In this document: one piece after another, positions 26,607 through 34,014 of the stretch
Layout of the letters: every line of letters begins with the position of its first letter
Position numbering within the stretch: position 1 is the first letter of the stretch
Source of the DNA: JADYZU01 sp964540965
GTDB taxonomy: Bacteria; Pseudomonadota; Alphaproteobacteria; Rhodobacterales; Rhodobacteraceae
Direction: 5' to 3'
Assembly: GCA_964540965.1 (NCBI GenBank)
Contig: CAZIOT010000001.1
Location: 319,044-383,043, forward strand
DNA length: 64,000 bases
Notes under the pieces: model-generated
What the model was told of the DNA's origin: nothing
Database searches by the model: none
What the model saw: the letters and a program-made list of their open reading frames with translations, nothing else
Program-made: the position numbers and the translations under genes

Positions 26607-26632
26607 GTAAGGTGGGTCCAGACCCACCTTAC
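26607..26632. repeat. GTAGGGTGGG palindromic repeat, copy 3 (contains a stop codon)
   Basis: GTAAGGTGGGTC-CA-GACCCACCTTAC is a perfect 12-bp inverted repeat between chorismate mutase and rpsP. On the minus strand the TAA of its outer arm is the chorismate mutase stop codon (26629-26631), so insertion of the repeat probably set the end of that protein. Confidence 0.88.
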
Positions 26633-26925
26633 GATTGGTGTTTCTCGTGGTGCTTGATGACTTCCTGAATGATGAAGTTCAGGAATTTCCTGGCGAAGTC
26701 AGGGTCGAGATCGGCCTGTTTCGCAAGATCGGTCAGCCGGGCGATCTGCGCTTCCTCGCGCACGGGATCGGCCGGTGGTAGCCCGTGTTCGGCCTTGAGC
26801 CGGCCCACGGCCTGGGTGTGCTTGAACCTTTCGGCCAGCGTGAACACGAGGATCGCGTCCAGCCGGTCGATCGAATCGCGGTGCCCCCTGAGGATCTGGG
26901 CGGCGCGGGCAGAGGCATCGGTCAT
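26629..26925 (-). CDS. Chorismate mutase (AroQ type)
   Basis: A 98-residue all-helical AroQ-fold protein that converts chorismate to prephenate for Phe/Tyr synthesis. HRDSIDRLDAILVFTLAERFKHT and VGRLKAEHGLPPADPVREEAQ carry the conserved arginine, lysine and glutamate residues of the fold. It has no dehydratase or DAHP-synthase domain. The ATG at 26925 overlaps the preceding GNAT stop (ATGA). Its stop codon falls inside palindromic repeat copy 3. Confidence 0.9.
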   Translation of the reverse strand: MTDASARAAQILRGHRDSIDRLDAILVFTLAERFKHTQAVGRLKAEHGLPPADPVREEAQIARLTDLAKQADLDPDFARKFLNFIIQEVIKHHEKHQS

Positions 26926-27506
26926 GACAGCCCTTTCACAGGATGGCGCCAGACCGCGACGCCCGCGTCGTCGGTTCCGGCAAAGGCGGCCTCGGCCACC
27001 GGGTCGCGGACGGCGCCCAGCTTTTCGGCCAGCCGCATGGAGCGGGCGTTGTCGGGGTCGACATAGCTGACCAGCCCCGGCAGGTCGCGGGTCAGCGCCC
27101 AGCCAAGGGCGGCGCCGGCCGCCTCGAAGGCGATGCCGCGGCCCTCGGCCGCCTCGGTGAGGAAAAAGCCCAGTTCCGGCTCGTGGTTCGACGCTTCCAT
27201 GTTCAGCCCGGCAAAGCCCAGCGCCGCATCGCTGCCGCGGTCGGCCACGGTCCAGAAGCCATAGCCGTGCAGCGGCCAGAAGGCGGCGGTGATGGCGAAT
27301 TCCTGCCAGGCATCGGTCCGGGTATAGGGGCCGTCCATGAACCGCGCGCGGTCGGAACACAGGATCGCGGCCCAGACGTCAAAGTCGTCCAGCCGCATCG
27401 CCCGCAACCGGAGGCGCGCAGTCTCAAGCACCGGGATCGCGGCGGCGATGGCCTGCGCCAGCGCGGCCGAGGCGCCCGTGGGCGGGGTTTCCCAGGCCGG
27501 TCTCAT
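26922..27506 (-). CDS. GNAT acetyltransferase, array member 5 (promoter-distal)
   Basis: A 194-residue RimJ/RimL-type GNAT. LETARLRLRAMRLDDFDVW starts the fold; NHEPELGFFLTEAAEGRGIA gives the acetyl-CoA strand and loop; SYVDPDNARSMRLAEKLGAV gives the C-terminal helix. It has an N-terminal extension of about 28 residues not found in the other four. The start at 27506 overlaps the upstream GNAT stop by 4 bp. The substrate (protein N-terminus or small amine) is unknown. Confidence 0.88.
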   Translation of the reverse strand: MRPAWETPPTGASAALAQAIAAAIPVLETARLRLRAMRLDDFDVWAAILCSDRARFMDGPYTRTDAWQEFAITAAFWPLHGYGFWTVADRGSDAALGFAGLNMEASNHEPELGFFLTEAAEGRGIAFEAAGAALGWALTRDLPGLVSYVDPDNARSMRLAEKLGAVRDPVAEAAFAGTDDAGVAVWRHPVKGLS

Positions 27507-28024
27507 GCCGCACCTCCCGGTGCAGAGTGCCGCCAGACCACGACCTGATGCCCGTCGGCAAAGCCCGGCGTCGGCGCCGAAGGGTCGGGGCGGGCGCCCA
27601 GCCGTTCGGCCAGCCGCGCCGAACGCAGGTTGTCCGGCACGATATAGCTGACCGCGGTCGGCCAGTTCAGGCCGCGGAACGCATGGTCGACGCAGGCGCG
27701 GGCGCCTTCGAAGGCAAGGCCGCGGCCTTCGTCGGCGTCATGCCACAGGTGCCAGGCGATTTCCGCCTCGGGCCAGCCTTCGGGGAAAAGCGGCCCCATA
27801 TGGCCGATGATCCGGCCGGTCGCCCGTTCGGTCGCCATGAACCGGCCCCAGCCGCGGATCTGCCAATGCCCCAAGAGCGCTGCGAAATAGCGCCAGCGTT
27901 CGGCGACCGGCAATTCGCCGCGCTCGCGGTTGAAGCGGGGGCCGGCGGTGTAGTGACTGAACGCCTCCCAGTCGCCGGGGACGGGCGGGCGCAGGCTGAG
28001 GCGTTCGGTGACAAGCACGGTCAT
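27503..28024 (-). CDS. GNAT acetyltransferase, array member 4
   Basis: A 173-residue GNAT beginning MTVLVTERLSLRPP with WPEAEIAWHLWHDADEGRGL and SYIVPDNLRSARLAERLGAR. The ATG at 28024 was selected because it overlaps the previous stop (28021-28024) and begins exactly at the family N-terminus. It is closest in layout to member 3; both have LGHWQI before the central strands. Confidence 0.88.
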   Translation of the reverse strand: MTVLVTERLSLRPPVPGDWEAFSHYTAGPRFNRERGELPVAERWRYFAALLGHWQIRGWGRFMATERATGRIIGHMGPLFPEGWPEAEIAWHLWHDADEGRGLAFEGARACVDHAFRGLNWPTAVSYIVPDNLRSARLAERLGARPDPSAPTPGFADGHQVVVWRHSAPGGAA

Positions 28025-28539
28025 GCCAGACCCTCGGGCCGCAGATGGCGATAGACCAGCAGCGGCGTGCCCGGCACCGGCTGGGCCGCATCGGGGTCGA
28101 TCACGGCGCCCAGCTTTTCTGCCAGCGCGGCCGATCGCGGGTTGTCGGTGCCGATATAGCTGACCACCGTGGGCCAGCCCAGCACGCTGAACGCGTGGAA
28201 CAGCGCGGCGCGGGCCGCCTCGGTGGCAAGCCCGGTGCCTTCGGCGGCCGGGTCCAGCACCATCCAGCCGATCTCGGGCTCGGGCCATTCCGGCGGCGTC
28301 CACGGCCCGACCAGCGCGCGGATGGTGTCGTCGCCGCGCCGCGTCACCGCCCACATGCCATAGCCGAAGATCTGCCAATGGCCCAGTTCGGCGGCAAAGC
28401 TGCGGAACGCCTTGCCAGGGTTGCGGTGCGATCCGAACATCGCCGCCCGGTCCGACATCATGAAATCGCGGAAGGCGGTCCAGTCCTGCGGCGCGGGCGG
28501 GCGCAGCACCAGGTTCGCGGTGTGCAGATGGTCGGTCAT
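28021..28539 (-). CDS. GNAT acetyltransferase, array member 3
   Basis: A 172-residue GNAT: MTDHLHTANLVLRPPAPQDW, AELGHWQIFGYGMW, WPEPEIGWMVLDPAAEGTGL and SYIGTDNPRSAALAEKLGAV. Overlaps both neighbours by 4 bp. All the sequence features of an acetyl-CoA-binding enzyme are present; the substrate is unknown. Confidence 0.88.
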   Translation of the reverse strand: MTDHLHTANLVLRPPAPQDWTAFRDFMMSDRAAMFGSHRNPGKAFRSFAAELGHWQIFGYGMWAVTRRGDDTIRALVGPWTPPEWPEPEIGWMVLDPAAEGTGLATEAARAALFHAFSVLGWPTVVSYIGTDNPRSAALAEKLGAVIDPDAAQPVPGTPLLVYRHLRPEGLA

Positions 28540-29045
28540 GCCGCGCCCCCGACGGCGCGGTGGCGCCAGCGGGCCACGACCTTGCCGTGGTCATAGCGGT
28601 GCTCGCCCTCGGGCCGGGCGCCCAGACGGCGGGCGACGGCCAGAGACGGCAGGTTCAGCGGGTCGATCAGGCTCATCAGCGGGGCGCCGCCGGCGGCCCC
28701 CCAGGCATCGCGCACCCGCGCGGCGGCGCGGACGGCAAGGCCCTGTCCGGTAAAGCCGGCATAGATCACATAGCTGAGTTCGGGTTCCGGCAGCCAGTCG
28801 GGGTGCCAGATGCCGACGCGGCCAACGGGCTCTCCGTCAAGGTCCAGCCAATAGGTGCCATAGCCGCGCAGGGCCCATTGCCCGGCATGGGTGGCGCAGC
28901 TTTCCCAGGCGTCGCGCCGGTCGCCCGGGCCGCCCATGAAGGCGCTGTGGTCGCTGGCGACAAAGGCGGCGAAGGCCTCGAAATGGCGCATCGACACCGG
29001 GCCAAGGCCCAGATCGCCGGCGGCAAGGGTGACGGGCATCCTCAT
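28536..29045 (-). CDS. GNAT acetyltransferase, array member 2 (most diverged)
   Basis: A 169-residue GNAT, starting MRMPVTLAAGDLGLGPVSMR. The acetyl-CoA strand is LPEPELSYVIYAGFTGQGLA and the final helix LIDPLNLPSLAVARRLGAR. The usual aromatic E-I-G-W is E-L-S-Y, and the N-terminal R-L-x-L-R is changed to L-G-L-G, so substrate contacts probably differ from the other members. Coupled on both sides by 4-bp overlaps. Confidence 0.86.
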   Translation of the reverse strand: MRMPVTLAAGDLGLGPVSMRHFEAFAAFVASDHSAFMGGPGDRRDAWESCATHAGQWALRGYGTYWLDLDGEPVGRVGIWHPDWLPEPELSYVIYAGFTGQGLAVRAAARVRDAWGAAGGAPLMSLIDPLNLPSLAVARRLGARPEGEHRYDHGKVVARWRHRAVGGAA

Positions 29046-29551
29046 GCCGCGACCCGGTAGCGGTAGGTGACGGCGGGATAACCGCCCTCGGGCACCGCGG
29101 CGTCGGGGTCAAGCTGCCCGCCCAGCCGTTCGGCCACCGCGCGCGAGGCCGCATTCGCCGGGTCGATGTAGGAGACGAGCGAGCCGAGTTTCAGGTCGCG
29201 GATCGCCCAGTCGCGCAGGGCGGACATCGCCTCGGTGACATAGCCCTTGCCCTCATGCGCGCCGTCCCACAGGCACCAGCCGATTTCGGGCTCCGGCCAG
29301 ACATAGGGAAACCACGGCCCGCCATGGCCGATGGCGGTGCCGTCCCTCAGGCACAGGACATGCGGGCCATAGCCGCGCAGGGTCCACAGCCCGGTCATGT
29401 GGCCAAAGGCGCGGGCGCTGTCGAACAGGGTCCGCCCCGGCCCGCCGACGAACCGCGCGCGGTCGGAATGCAGGAAGGCGGCAAAGGCCGGCACATCATC
29501 CATGCGCGGTTCGCGCAGGGTCAGGCGTTCGGTGTGGAACACGGGGATCAT
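29042..29551 (-). CDS. GNAT acetyltransferase, array member 1 (promoter-proximal)
   Basis: A 169-residue GNAT with MIPVFHTERLTLREPRMDD, WPEPEIGWCLWDGAHEGKGY and SYIDPANAASRAVAERLGGQ. ATG 29551 was chosen over GTG 29566 because it gives the family N-terminus. It is the first gene after ffh, separated by 94 bp that contain three palindromes (29568-29633), so those palindromes lie in its untranslated leader or in the ffh trailer. Confidence 0.87.
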   Translation of the reverse strand: MIPVFHTERLTLREPRMDDVPAFAAFLHSDRARFVGGPGRTLFDSARAFGHMTGLWTLRGYGPHVLCLRDGTAIGHGGPWFPYVWPEPEIGWCLWDGAHEGKGYVTEAMSALRDWAIRDLKLGSLVSYIDPANAASRAVAERLGGQLDPDAAVPEGGYPAVTYRYRVAA

Positions 29552-29567
29552 GCCGCGGCCCCGCACG

Positions 29568-29633
29568 GGAAATTTCGCGAAATTTCCACGCCGCGCGCGC
29601 CGCGCGCGGTTGCGAAAATTCGCGAATTTTCGC
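29568..29633. repeat. Three adjacent palindromes between ffh and the GNAT array
   Basis: A perfect 20-bp palindrome at 29568-29587 (GGAAATTTCG and its mirror complement), an inverted repeat CCGCGCGCG-C-CGCGCGCGG at 29591-29609, and a perfect 22-bp palindrome at 29612-29633 (half-site GCGAAAATTCG). The outer two are AT-rich in their arms and share TTCGCGAA-like centres, unlike the GC-rich surroundings. They could be binding sites, a terminator-like structure after ffh, or a recombination footprint. Confidence 0.85.
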
Positions 29634-29645
29634 GCCGCCGAAGGG

Positions 29646-31127
29646 TCATTTCTTCTTCATCATTCCCGACAGGCCGGCCGGCAGGCCAAGGCCCTTGCCC
29701 ATGCTGCCTGATTTCAGCGCCTGCGCCGCGGCCTGCAGCGCCGCCGGGTCCATCTGGCTGGCGTCGGGGATGCCGCCCTTGCCCATCATCTGCCGGATCG
29801 CCTGTTTCAGCATCCCGCCCTTGGACTGCTGGCCCATCTTCTTCATCATGTCGGCCATCTGCCGGTGCTGCTTCAAGAGCCGGTTCAGGTCGGCGACATC
29901 CAGCCCCGCCCCCGCCGCGATCCGCCGCTTGCGGCTGGCCTGCAGCAGGTCGGGATTGGCCCGTTCCTTTTTCGTCATCGAGTTGATGAGCGCGATCTGC
30001 CGGCGGATCATGCGGTCGTCGAAACCCGCCTCGGCCATCTGCGATTTCATCTTGCCGACGCCGGGCAGCATGCCCATCAGCCCCTCGACGCCGCCCATCT
30101 TCATCATCTGGTCAAGCTGCATCCGCAGGTCGTTCATGTTGAAAAGGCCCTTCTGGAACCGTTTCATCATGCGTTCGGCCTGCTCGGCCTCGAACACCTC
30201 CTGCGCTTTTTCCACCAGCGCGACGATGTCGCCCATGCCCAGGATGCGGCCGGCGACACGGCTCGGCTCGAAGGTTTCCAGCGCGTCGGTCTTTTCACCC
30301 ATGCCGACAAAGCGGATCGGCTTGCCGGTGATCGCCCGCATCGACAGCGCGGCACCGCCGCGTCCGTCACCGTCCATCCGGGTCAGGACCACGCCTGACA
30401 CGCCGATCTTGTCGTCGAATTCGGTCGCGACATTCACCGCGTCCTGCCCGGTCAGGCCGTCGACGACCAGCAGGGTTTCGCGCGGGGAAACCGCATCGCG
30501 CACCGCGGCGGCCTGCGCGATCAGATCGGCGTCGATATGCAGCCGGCCGGCGGTGTCGAGCAGATAGACGTCATAGCCGCCCAGCGATGCCTGCGTTTTC
30601 GCGCGGCGGGCGATGGCGACCGGATCCTCGCCCTTGACGATGGGCAGCGTATCGACGCCGATCTGCGCGCCAAGGATCGCCAGCTGTTCCATCGCCGCCG
30701 GCCGGTTGGTGTCAAGCGAGGCCATCAGCACCCGCTTGCCCTCGCGCTCCTTCAGCCGCTTGGCAAGCTTGGCCGTGGTCGTCGTCTTGCCCGACCCCTG
30801 CAGGCCGACCATCAGGATCGGCGCGGGCGGGTTGTCGATCTTGAGCACGCCGGGGTCGGTTTCCCCGCCCAGCACGCGGACCAGTTCGTCATGGACGATC
30901 TTGACGACCTGCTGGCCCGGCGTGACCGATTTCGTCACCGCGCTGCCGGTCGCCTTCTTTTCCACCGCCTTGACGAAATCGCGGGCCACCGGCAGCGATA
31001 CGTCGGCCTCAAGCAGCGCCACCCGCACCTCGCGCAGCGCGGTGGTCACATCGGCCTCGGTCAGGGCGCCCTGCTTGGTCAGCCGGTCAAAGACGCCGCC
31101 AAGCCGTTCCGAGAGAGATTCGAACAT
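29646..31127 (-). CDS. ffh: Signal recognition particle protein Ffh
   Basis: A 493-residue SRP54 GTPase that binds 4.5S RNA and signal peptides of nascent inner-membrane proteins. The N domain starts MFESLSERLGGVFDRLTKQG. G domain motifs are GLQGSGKTTTTAKLA (G1), VYLLDTAGR (G3) and TRMDGDGRGGAAL (G4 region). The methionine-rich M domain (MKKMGQQSKGGMLKQAIRQM) ends in MGKGLGLPAGLSGMMKKK. ATG 31127 gives the family N-terminus, with AAGGA about 10 bp upstream. It heads the long minus-strand operon. Confidence 0.97.
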   Translation of the reverse strand: MFESLSERLGGVFDRLTKQGALTEADVTTALREVRVALLEADVSLPVARDFVKAVEKKATGSAVTKSVTPGQQVVKIVHDELVRVLGGETDPGVLKIDNPPAPILMVGLQGSGKTTTTAKLAKRLKEREGKRVLMASLDTNRPAAMEQLAILGAQIGVDTLPIVKGEDPVAIARRAKTQASLGGYDVYLLDTAGRLHIDADLIAQAAAVRDAVSPRETLLVVDGLTGQDAVNVATEFDDKIGVSGVVLTRMDGDGRGGAALSMRAITGKPIRFVGMGEKTDALETFEPSRVAGRILGMGDIVALVEKAQEVFEAEQAERMMKRFQKGLFNMNDLRMQLDQMMKMGGVEGLMGMLPGVGKMKSQMAEAGFDDRMIRRQIALINSMTKKERANPDLLQASRKRRIAAGAGLDVADLNRLLKQHRQMADMMKKMGQQSKGGMLKQAIRQMMGKGGIPDASQMDPAALQAAAQALKSGSMGKGLGLPAGLSGMMKKK

Positions 31128-31270
31128 CGCGCCCATCCTTCGTTGACTGCCCCGAATGTGGGGGCCGCCGTCCAAAACACAACGACGCCCGTGGGCGCAT
31201 CTGCGCTGACGGACGGCGATCCCCCATTGGCGGGGGACCGGAAGGCCACGGCTTTCCGGTTGCAGGGGCG

Positions 31271-31299
31271 CGCATAGGCCCGCGAGGGGCGCGAGTCAA
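31271..31299 (-). promoter_or_regulatory. Candidate promoter of the ffh-to-rpmE operon
   Basis: On the minus strand TTGACT (31299-31294), a 17-bp spacer, TATGCG (31276-31271). The implied leader of about 135 nt before ffh contains two hairpins, ACCGGAA...TTCCGGT and TCCCCC-GCCAAT-GGGGGA. Same -35 and spacing as the tRNA-Lys and atp candidates. Confidence 0.45.
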
Positions 31300-31398
31300 G
31301 CACCAACGGGGCGTGGACGGCCCGCGCGCCTCGCGCGGGGGCCGCGCCGGAAGATCAGGTCTGCGGCCCCTGCGCGGCCGTCATCGCGGGCGACAGCG

Positions 31399-31869
31399 TC
31401 ACCCTTTCGCCGCAAGCCAGGCCTCGATCCGCTGTGCCACATGCCGCGCCGCGCCGCCGCCGGTAAAGGTGTTGCGCAGCGGCAGTTCCTGCCCGTCGCG
31501 CAGCGTTATCGCCGGGCGCGTGGTCTGGTTGCCCCCGGTCGAATGCGAGATCTGGACGGTGGCGCCGGTCACCTTGTCCAGGTCGATGCGCTGTTCCGTC
31601 TGTTTCAGCAGGGTCCGCCGCCGCATCACCACGGTTCCGCTGCGCCGGTCGGCCCAGAATTGCGTGCGCTCGGTAAAGGCAAAGATGGCGCCAAGCCCGA
31701 TACCGCCGCCCAGCAGGATCGCGAACAGCCCCTGCTGCACATTGCCGCCCAGAATCGAGGCGATGCCGCCGGCGACAAAGACCAGCGTAAAGGCGATCAG
31801 CCCCAGCCCGACCAGCCAGGGGACATAGTCGATGCGCAGTTCGTCGGGGGTGTCGGTGGTGATCTTCAC
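31399..31869 (-). CDS. Small membrane protein of unknown function, paralog A
   Basis: A 156-residue protein starting at GTG 31869, which overlaps the stop of paralog B as GTGA. Two hydrophobic segments (YVPWLVGLGLIAFTLVFVAG and GLFAILLGGGIGLGAIFAF) are followed by a soluble beta-rich domain with QFWADRRSGTVVMRRRTLL, and a C-terminal helix ending HVAQRIEAWLAAKG. The layout is like that of a short membrane-anchored PH-like domain. It shares order and several positions with paralog B (WF/WL after an acidic N-term, R-x-QF-x-ADRR). Function not known. Confidence 0.75.
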   Translation of the reverse strand: MKITTDTPDELRIDYVPWLVGLGLIAFTLVFVAGGIASILGGNVQQGLFAILLGGGIGLGAIFAFTERTQFWADRRSGTVVMRRRTLLKQTEQRIDLDKVTGATVQISHSTGGNQTTRPAITLRDGQELPLRNTFTGGGAARHVAQRIEAWLAAKG

Positions 31870-32345
31870 GGCCGCCCCCGCGCAAGCCACGCGTTCAGCG
31901 TCGCGGCCACGGTCTCGGCCCCGGTGCCGATGGTGCCGAGTGTCGTCAGGGGCAGGTGCTCGCCCTTGGCCAGCAGCAGGACCGGCCGGCTGGAGACGTG
32001 GCGGTTGTTCCGGCTGCGGCTTTGGCGGACCTCGGCCCTGGCGCCAAGGATTTCGGCCAGCGGCATCAGGGTTTCGCGCCGGCCGCGAACATCATGCAGC
32101 CGCAGCACCGCCTGCCCGACACGACGGTCGGCATGGAACTGGCTGCGCCGCGCGAAGGCAAGGAAAAAGCCAACGGGCAGCAGCGCCCAGAGCAGGAGGA
32201 CAAACGCATTGGACCAGTCGCCGCGCAGGGCGGAGACGACGATGCCGGCAAGGATTATGACAAGAAAGACTAGCGGGATGACTGCGGGGAACCACGGCAT
32301 CTCGTCCAGACGGATTTCGTCCTCTGTCTGCAGCGTGATCCGCAT
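31866..32345 (-). CDS. Small membrane protein of unknown function, paralog B
   Basis: A 159-residue protein, ATG 32345 preceded by AGGAGG. It has MRITLQTEDEIRLDEMPWF, two membrane segments (AVIPLVFLVIILAGIVVSAL, FVLLLWALLPVGFFLAFA), then RRSQFHADRRVGQAVLRLHD and a C-terminal AATLNAWLARG. The same architecture as paralog A marks the pair as an old tandem duplication. The two are coupled by a 4-bp overlap and may form a heteromer. Confidence 0.75.
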   Translation of the reverse strand: MRITLQTEDEIRLDEMPWFPAVIPLVFLVIILAGIVVSALRGDWSNAFVLLLWALLPVGFFLAFARRSQFHADRRVGQAVLRLHDVRGRRETLMPLAEILGARAEVRQSRSRNNRHVSSRPVLLLAKGEHLPLTTLGTIGTGAETVAATLNAWLARGRP

Positions 32346-32497
32346 TCCTCCCTCCGGCCCGGCCTCGCCCCCCAAGGGTGCCACGTTCGGGCGCCCGTGT
32401 CAGCGGAAAACGGTCCGCGCGGCGCCGCCGATTATCGGGTTGCCGCCGCCAGCCGCGGCTGTCAGCCTGCCGGATGCGGCAAAGGGAAGGGCAGCGC

Positions 32498-33277
32498 ATG
32501 GACGAAACCGGCGTGATCTATGTGGCAAGCGGGGCGGATTATGTCGATCTGGCCTGCGCCTCGGCCCGGTCGCTGCGCGCGCAGGAACCGGGGATCGCCA
32601 TCGACATCTTCACCGACGATCCGGTGCCGGGCGGCCTGTTCGACCGCGTCCATCCCCTGACCCGCCCCGGCCCGCGGGCGCGGCTGACCTCTCTGCGCGA
32701 GACTCGGTTCGCGCGCACGCTGTTTCTGGATGCCGATACGCTGGTGCTGGCGCCGCTGGGCGACCTTTTCGGCGTTCTCGACCGGTTCGACTGCGCGGTG
32801 GCGCATGACATGCGGCGGGCGTCCGACCTGATCCGGCAGGGATCGGTGCCGACCCCCTATGCCTTTCCGCAATTCAACGCCGGGGTTTTCCTTTACCGGC
32901 AAAGCCCGGCGATGGCGACCTTCCTTGCCGAATGGGAGCACCGCTTCCACGCCAGCGGCGCCACCCGCGACCAGCCGATCCTGCGCGATCTCTTGTGGAC
33001 CTCGGACATCCGGTTCTACGTCCTGCCGCCGGAATTCAACCTGCGCCGGCTGACGCTTCTGGATGCGTGGGAGCCGCTGGACGTGCGCCCGACCATCCTT
33101 CATTCGCACCGGCTGATGGACCATATGGACGCCGGCTATCACCCGACGGGGCCGCGGCTGGCCACGCTGCCGGATCTGATGGCCGCCGAACGGCAGGCAC
33201 TGGCCGCCGAATGGGCGGGGGTGGATGAACCCGATCCCGTCGCCCGGTTCGCCGCGGCGCAGGCAAGGTTGCGCTGA
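32498..33277 (+). CDS. Glycosyltransferase-like protein (GT-A fold, GT8-like)
   Basis: A 259-residue nucleotide-diphospho-sugar transferase-like protein. It starts GVIYVASGADYVDLACASAR and contains TRFARTLFLDADTLVLAPLG, whose D-A-D is the DxD metal/UDP-sugar motif. FPQFNAGVFLYRQSP and HSHRLMDHMDAGYHP are typical acceptor-side loops. No membrane segment is seen, so it is cytoplasmic or peripheral. ATG 32498 follows AAGGGAAGG. The sugar and acceptor are unknown. It is a single gene. Confidence 0.8.
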   Translation: MDETGVIYVASGADYVDLACASARSLRAQEPGIAIDIFTDDPVPGGLFDRVHPLTRPGPRARLTSLRETRFARTLFLDADTLVLAPLGDLFGVLDRFDCAVAHDMRRASDLIRQGSVPTPYAFPQFNAGVFLYRQSPAMATFLAEWEHRFHASGATRDQPILRDLLWTSDIRFYVLPPEFNLRRLTLLDAWEPLDVRPTILHSHRLMDHMDAGYHPTGPRLATLPDLMAAERQALAAEWAGVDEPDPVARFAAAQARLR

Positions 33278-33292
33278 GCGGTGGTGGCGCCT

Positions 33293-33315
33293 ATGGTAGT
33301 CCAACAGACTACCAT
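33293..33315. promoter_or_regulatory. Operator-like palindrome before parDE
   Basis: ATGGTAGTC-CAACA-GACTACCAT, a perfect 9-bp inverted repeat that ends 10 bp before the parD start. Antitoxins of this type bind such sites to repress their own operon. Confidence 0.65.
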
Positions 33316-33325
33316 GGAGATCCGG

Positions 33326-33622
33326 ATGCCAAGCCAGAAGCAAAGCGTCAGCTTTACCGGACCCGCCTTTGCCTTTGCGCGGGAACTGGTCGACAGCGGC
33401 GAATACCCGAACCTCAGCGCCGCAGTGTCGGGCGAACTGGTCCGCGCCAAACAGGCCCGCGACCGCGACCGCGCCCTGTTCGAGGCCGAACTGGCCCGTC
33501 GGCTGGAACTGCCGCTGGATCAGTGGGAAGAGGTGGGCGACCTGCGTGATGCCACCGCCAGCGCCCGCGCCTATCTGGCGCGGATCGAGCGTGACCGTGC
33601 AGGGCGCGATCAGGCCGAATGA
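33326..33622 (+). CDS. parD: ParD-family type II antitoxin
   Basis: A 98-residue ribbon-helix-helix antitoxin: SVSFTGPAFAFARELVDSGEYPNLSAAVSGEL is the DNA-binding and dimer region, and the acidic C-terminal half (LFEAELARRLELPLDQWEEV) wraps the toxin. ATG 33326 was chosen because GGAGA lies 6 bp before it and because upstream in-frame ATGs lie inside the palindrome. Its stop overlaps the parE start (33619-33622). Confidence 0.85.
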   Translation: MPSQKQSVSFTGPAFAFARELVDSGEYPNLSAAVSGELVRAKQARDRDRALFEAELARRLELPLDQWEEVGDLRDATASARAYLARIERDRAGRDQAE

Positions 33623-33954
33623 TGCGGCAGGTCCGGCATCCCCAGTGGGATAACGATCTGGCGAAGATCATCGACCATATTCTTGAAGCAACCGGTGGCG
33701 ACACGCAGGCTGCGGCGCGGCGCGTGGTCGAGGTTGATGCCCTGCTTGACAGCATCGCTGCCAATCCGCTGTCCGGCACGCGGCTGGGGCCGCCGGGCGG
33801 CTGGCTTGTCCGGCACGGCGGGCAGGGCCAGAAGATTACCATTGTCTTCCGGCTGGATCCGGATCGGCACCTGCTCAATCTGGTGCTTGTCGCCTTTGGC
33901 GGGCAGGACTGGATGGGGCGGCTGGATGCGCGGCGGGATTTCGGGGACGCATAG
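33619..33954 (+). CDS. parE: ParE/RelE-family type II toxin
   Basis: A 111-residue protein of the ParE/RelE superfamily. It has WDNDLAKIIDHILEATGG helices, the NPLSGTRLGPPGG loop, and the C-terminal strand pair with ITIVFRLDPDRHLLNLVLVAFGGQ. ParE members poison gyrase; RelE members cut mRNA. The target cannot be told by eye, and the stand-alone activity is inferred from the ATGA-coupled antitoxin. Confidence 0.82.
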   Translation: MMRQVRHPQWDNDLAKIIDHILEATGGDTQAAARRVVEVDALLDSIAANPLSGTRLGPPGGWLVRHGGQGQKITIVFRLDPDRHLLNLVLVAFGGQDWMGRLDARRDFGDA

Positions 33955-34014
33955 CGCCTTGCGCCCCGCCGTGGCAGGGGTAAGTCTGGCGCACCACCGG
34001 CCGGAAGGATCGCG

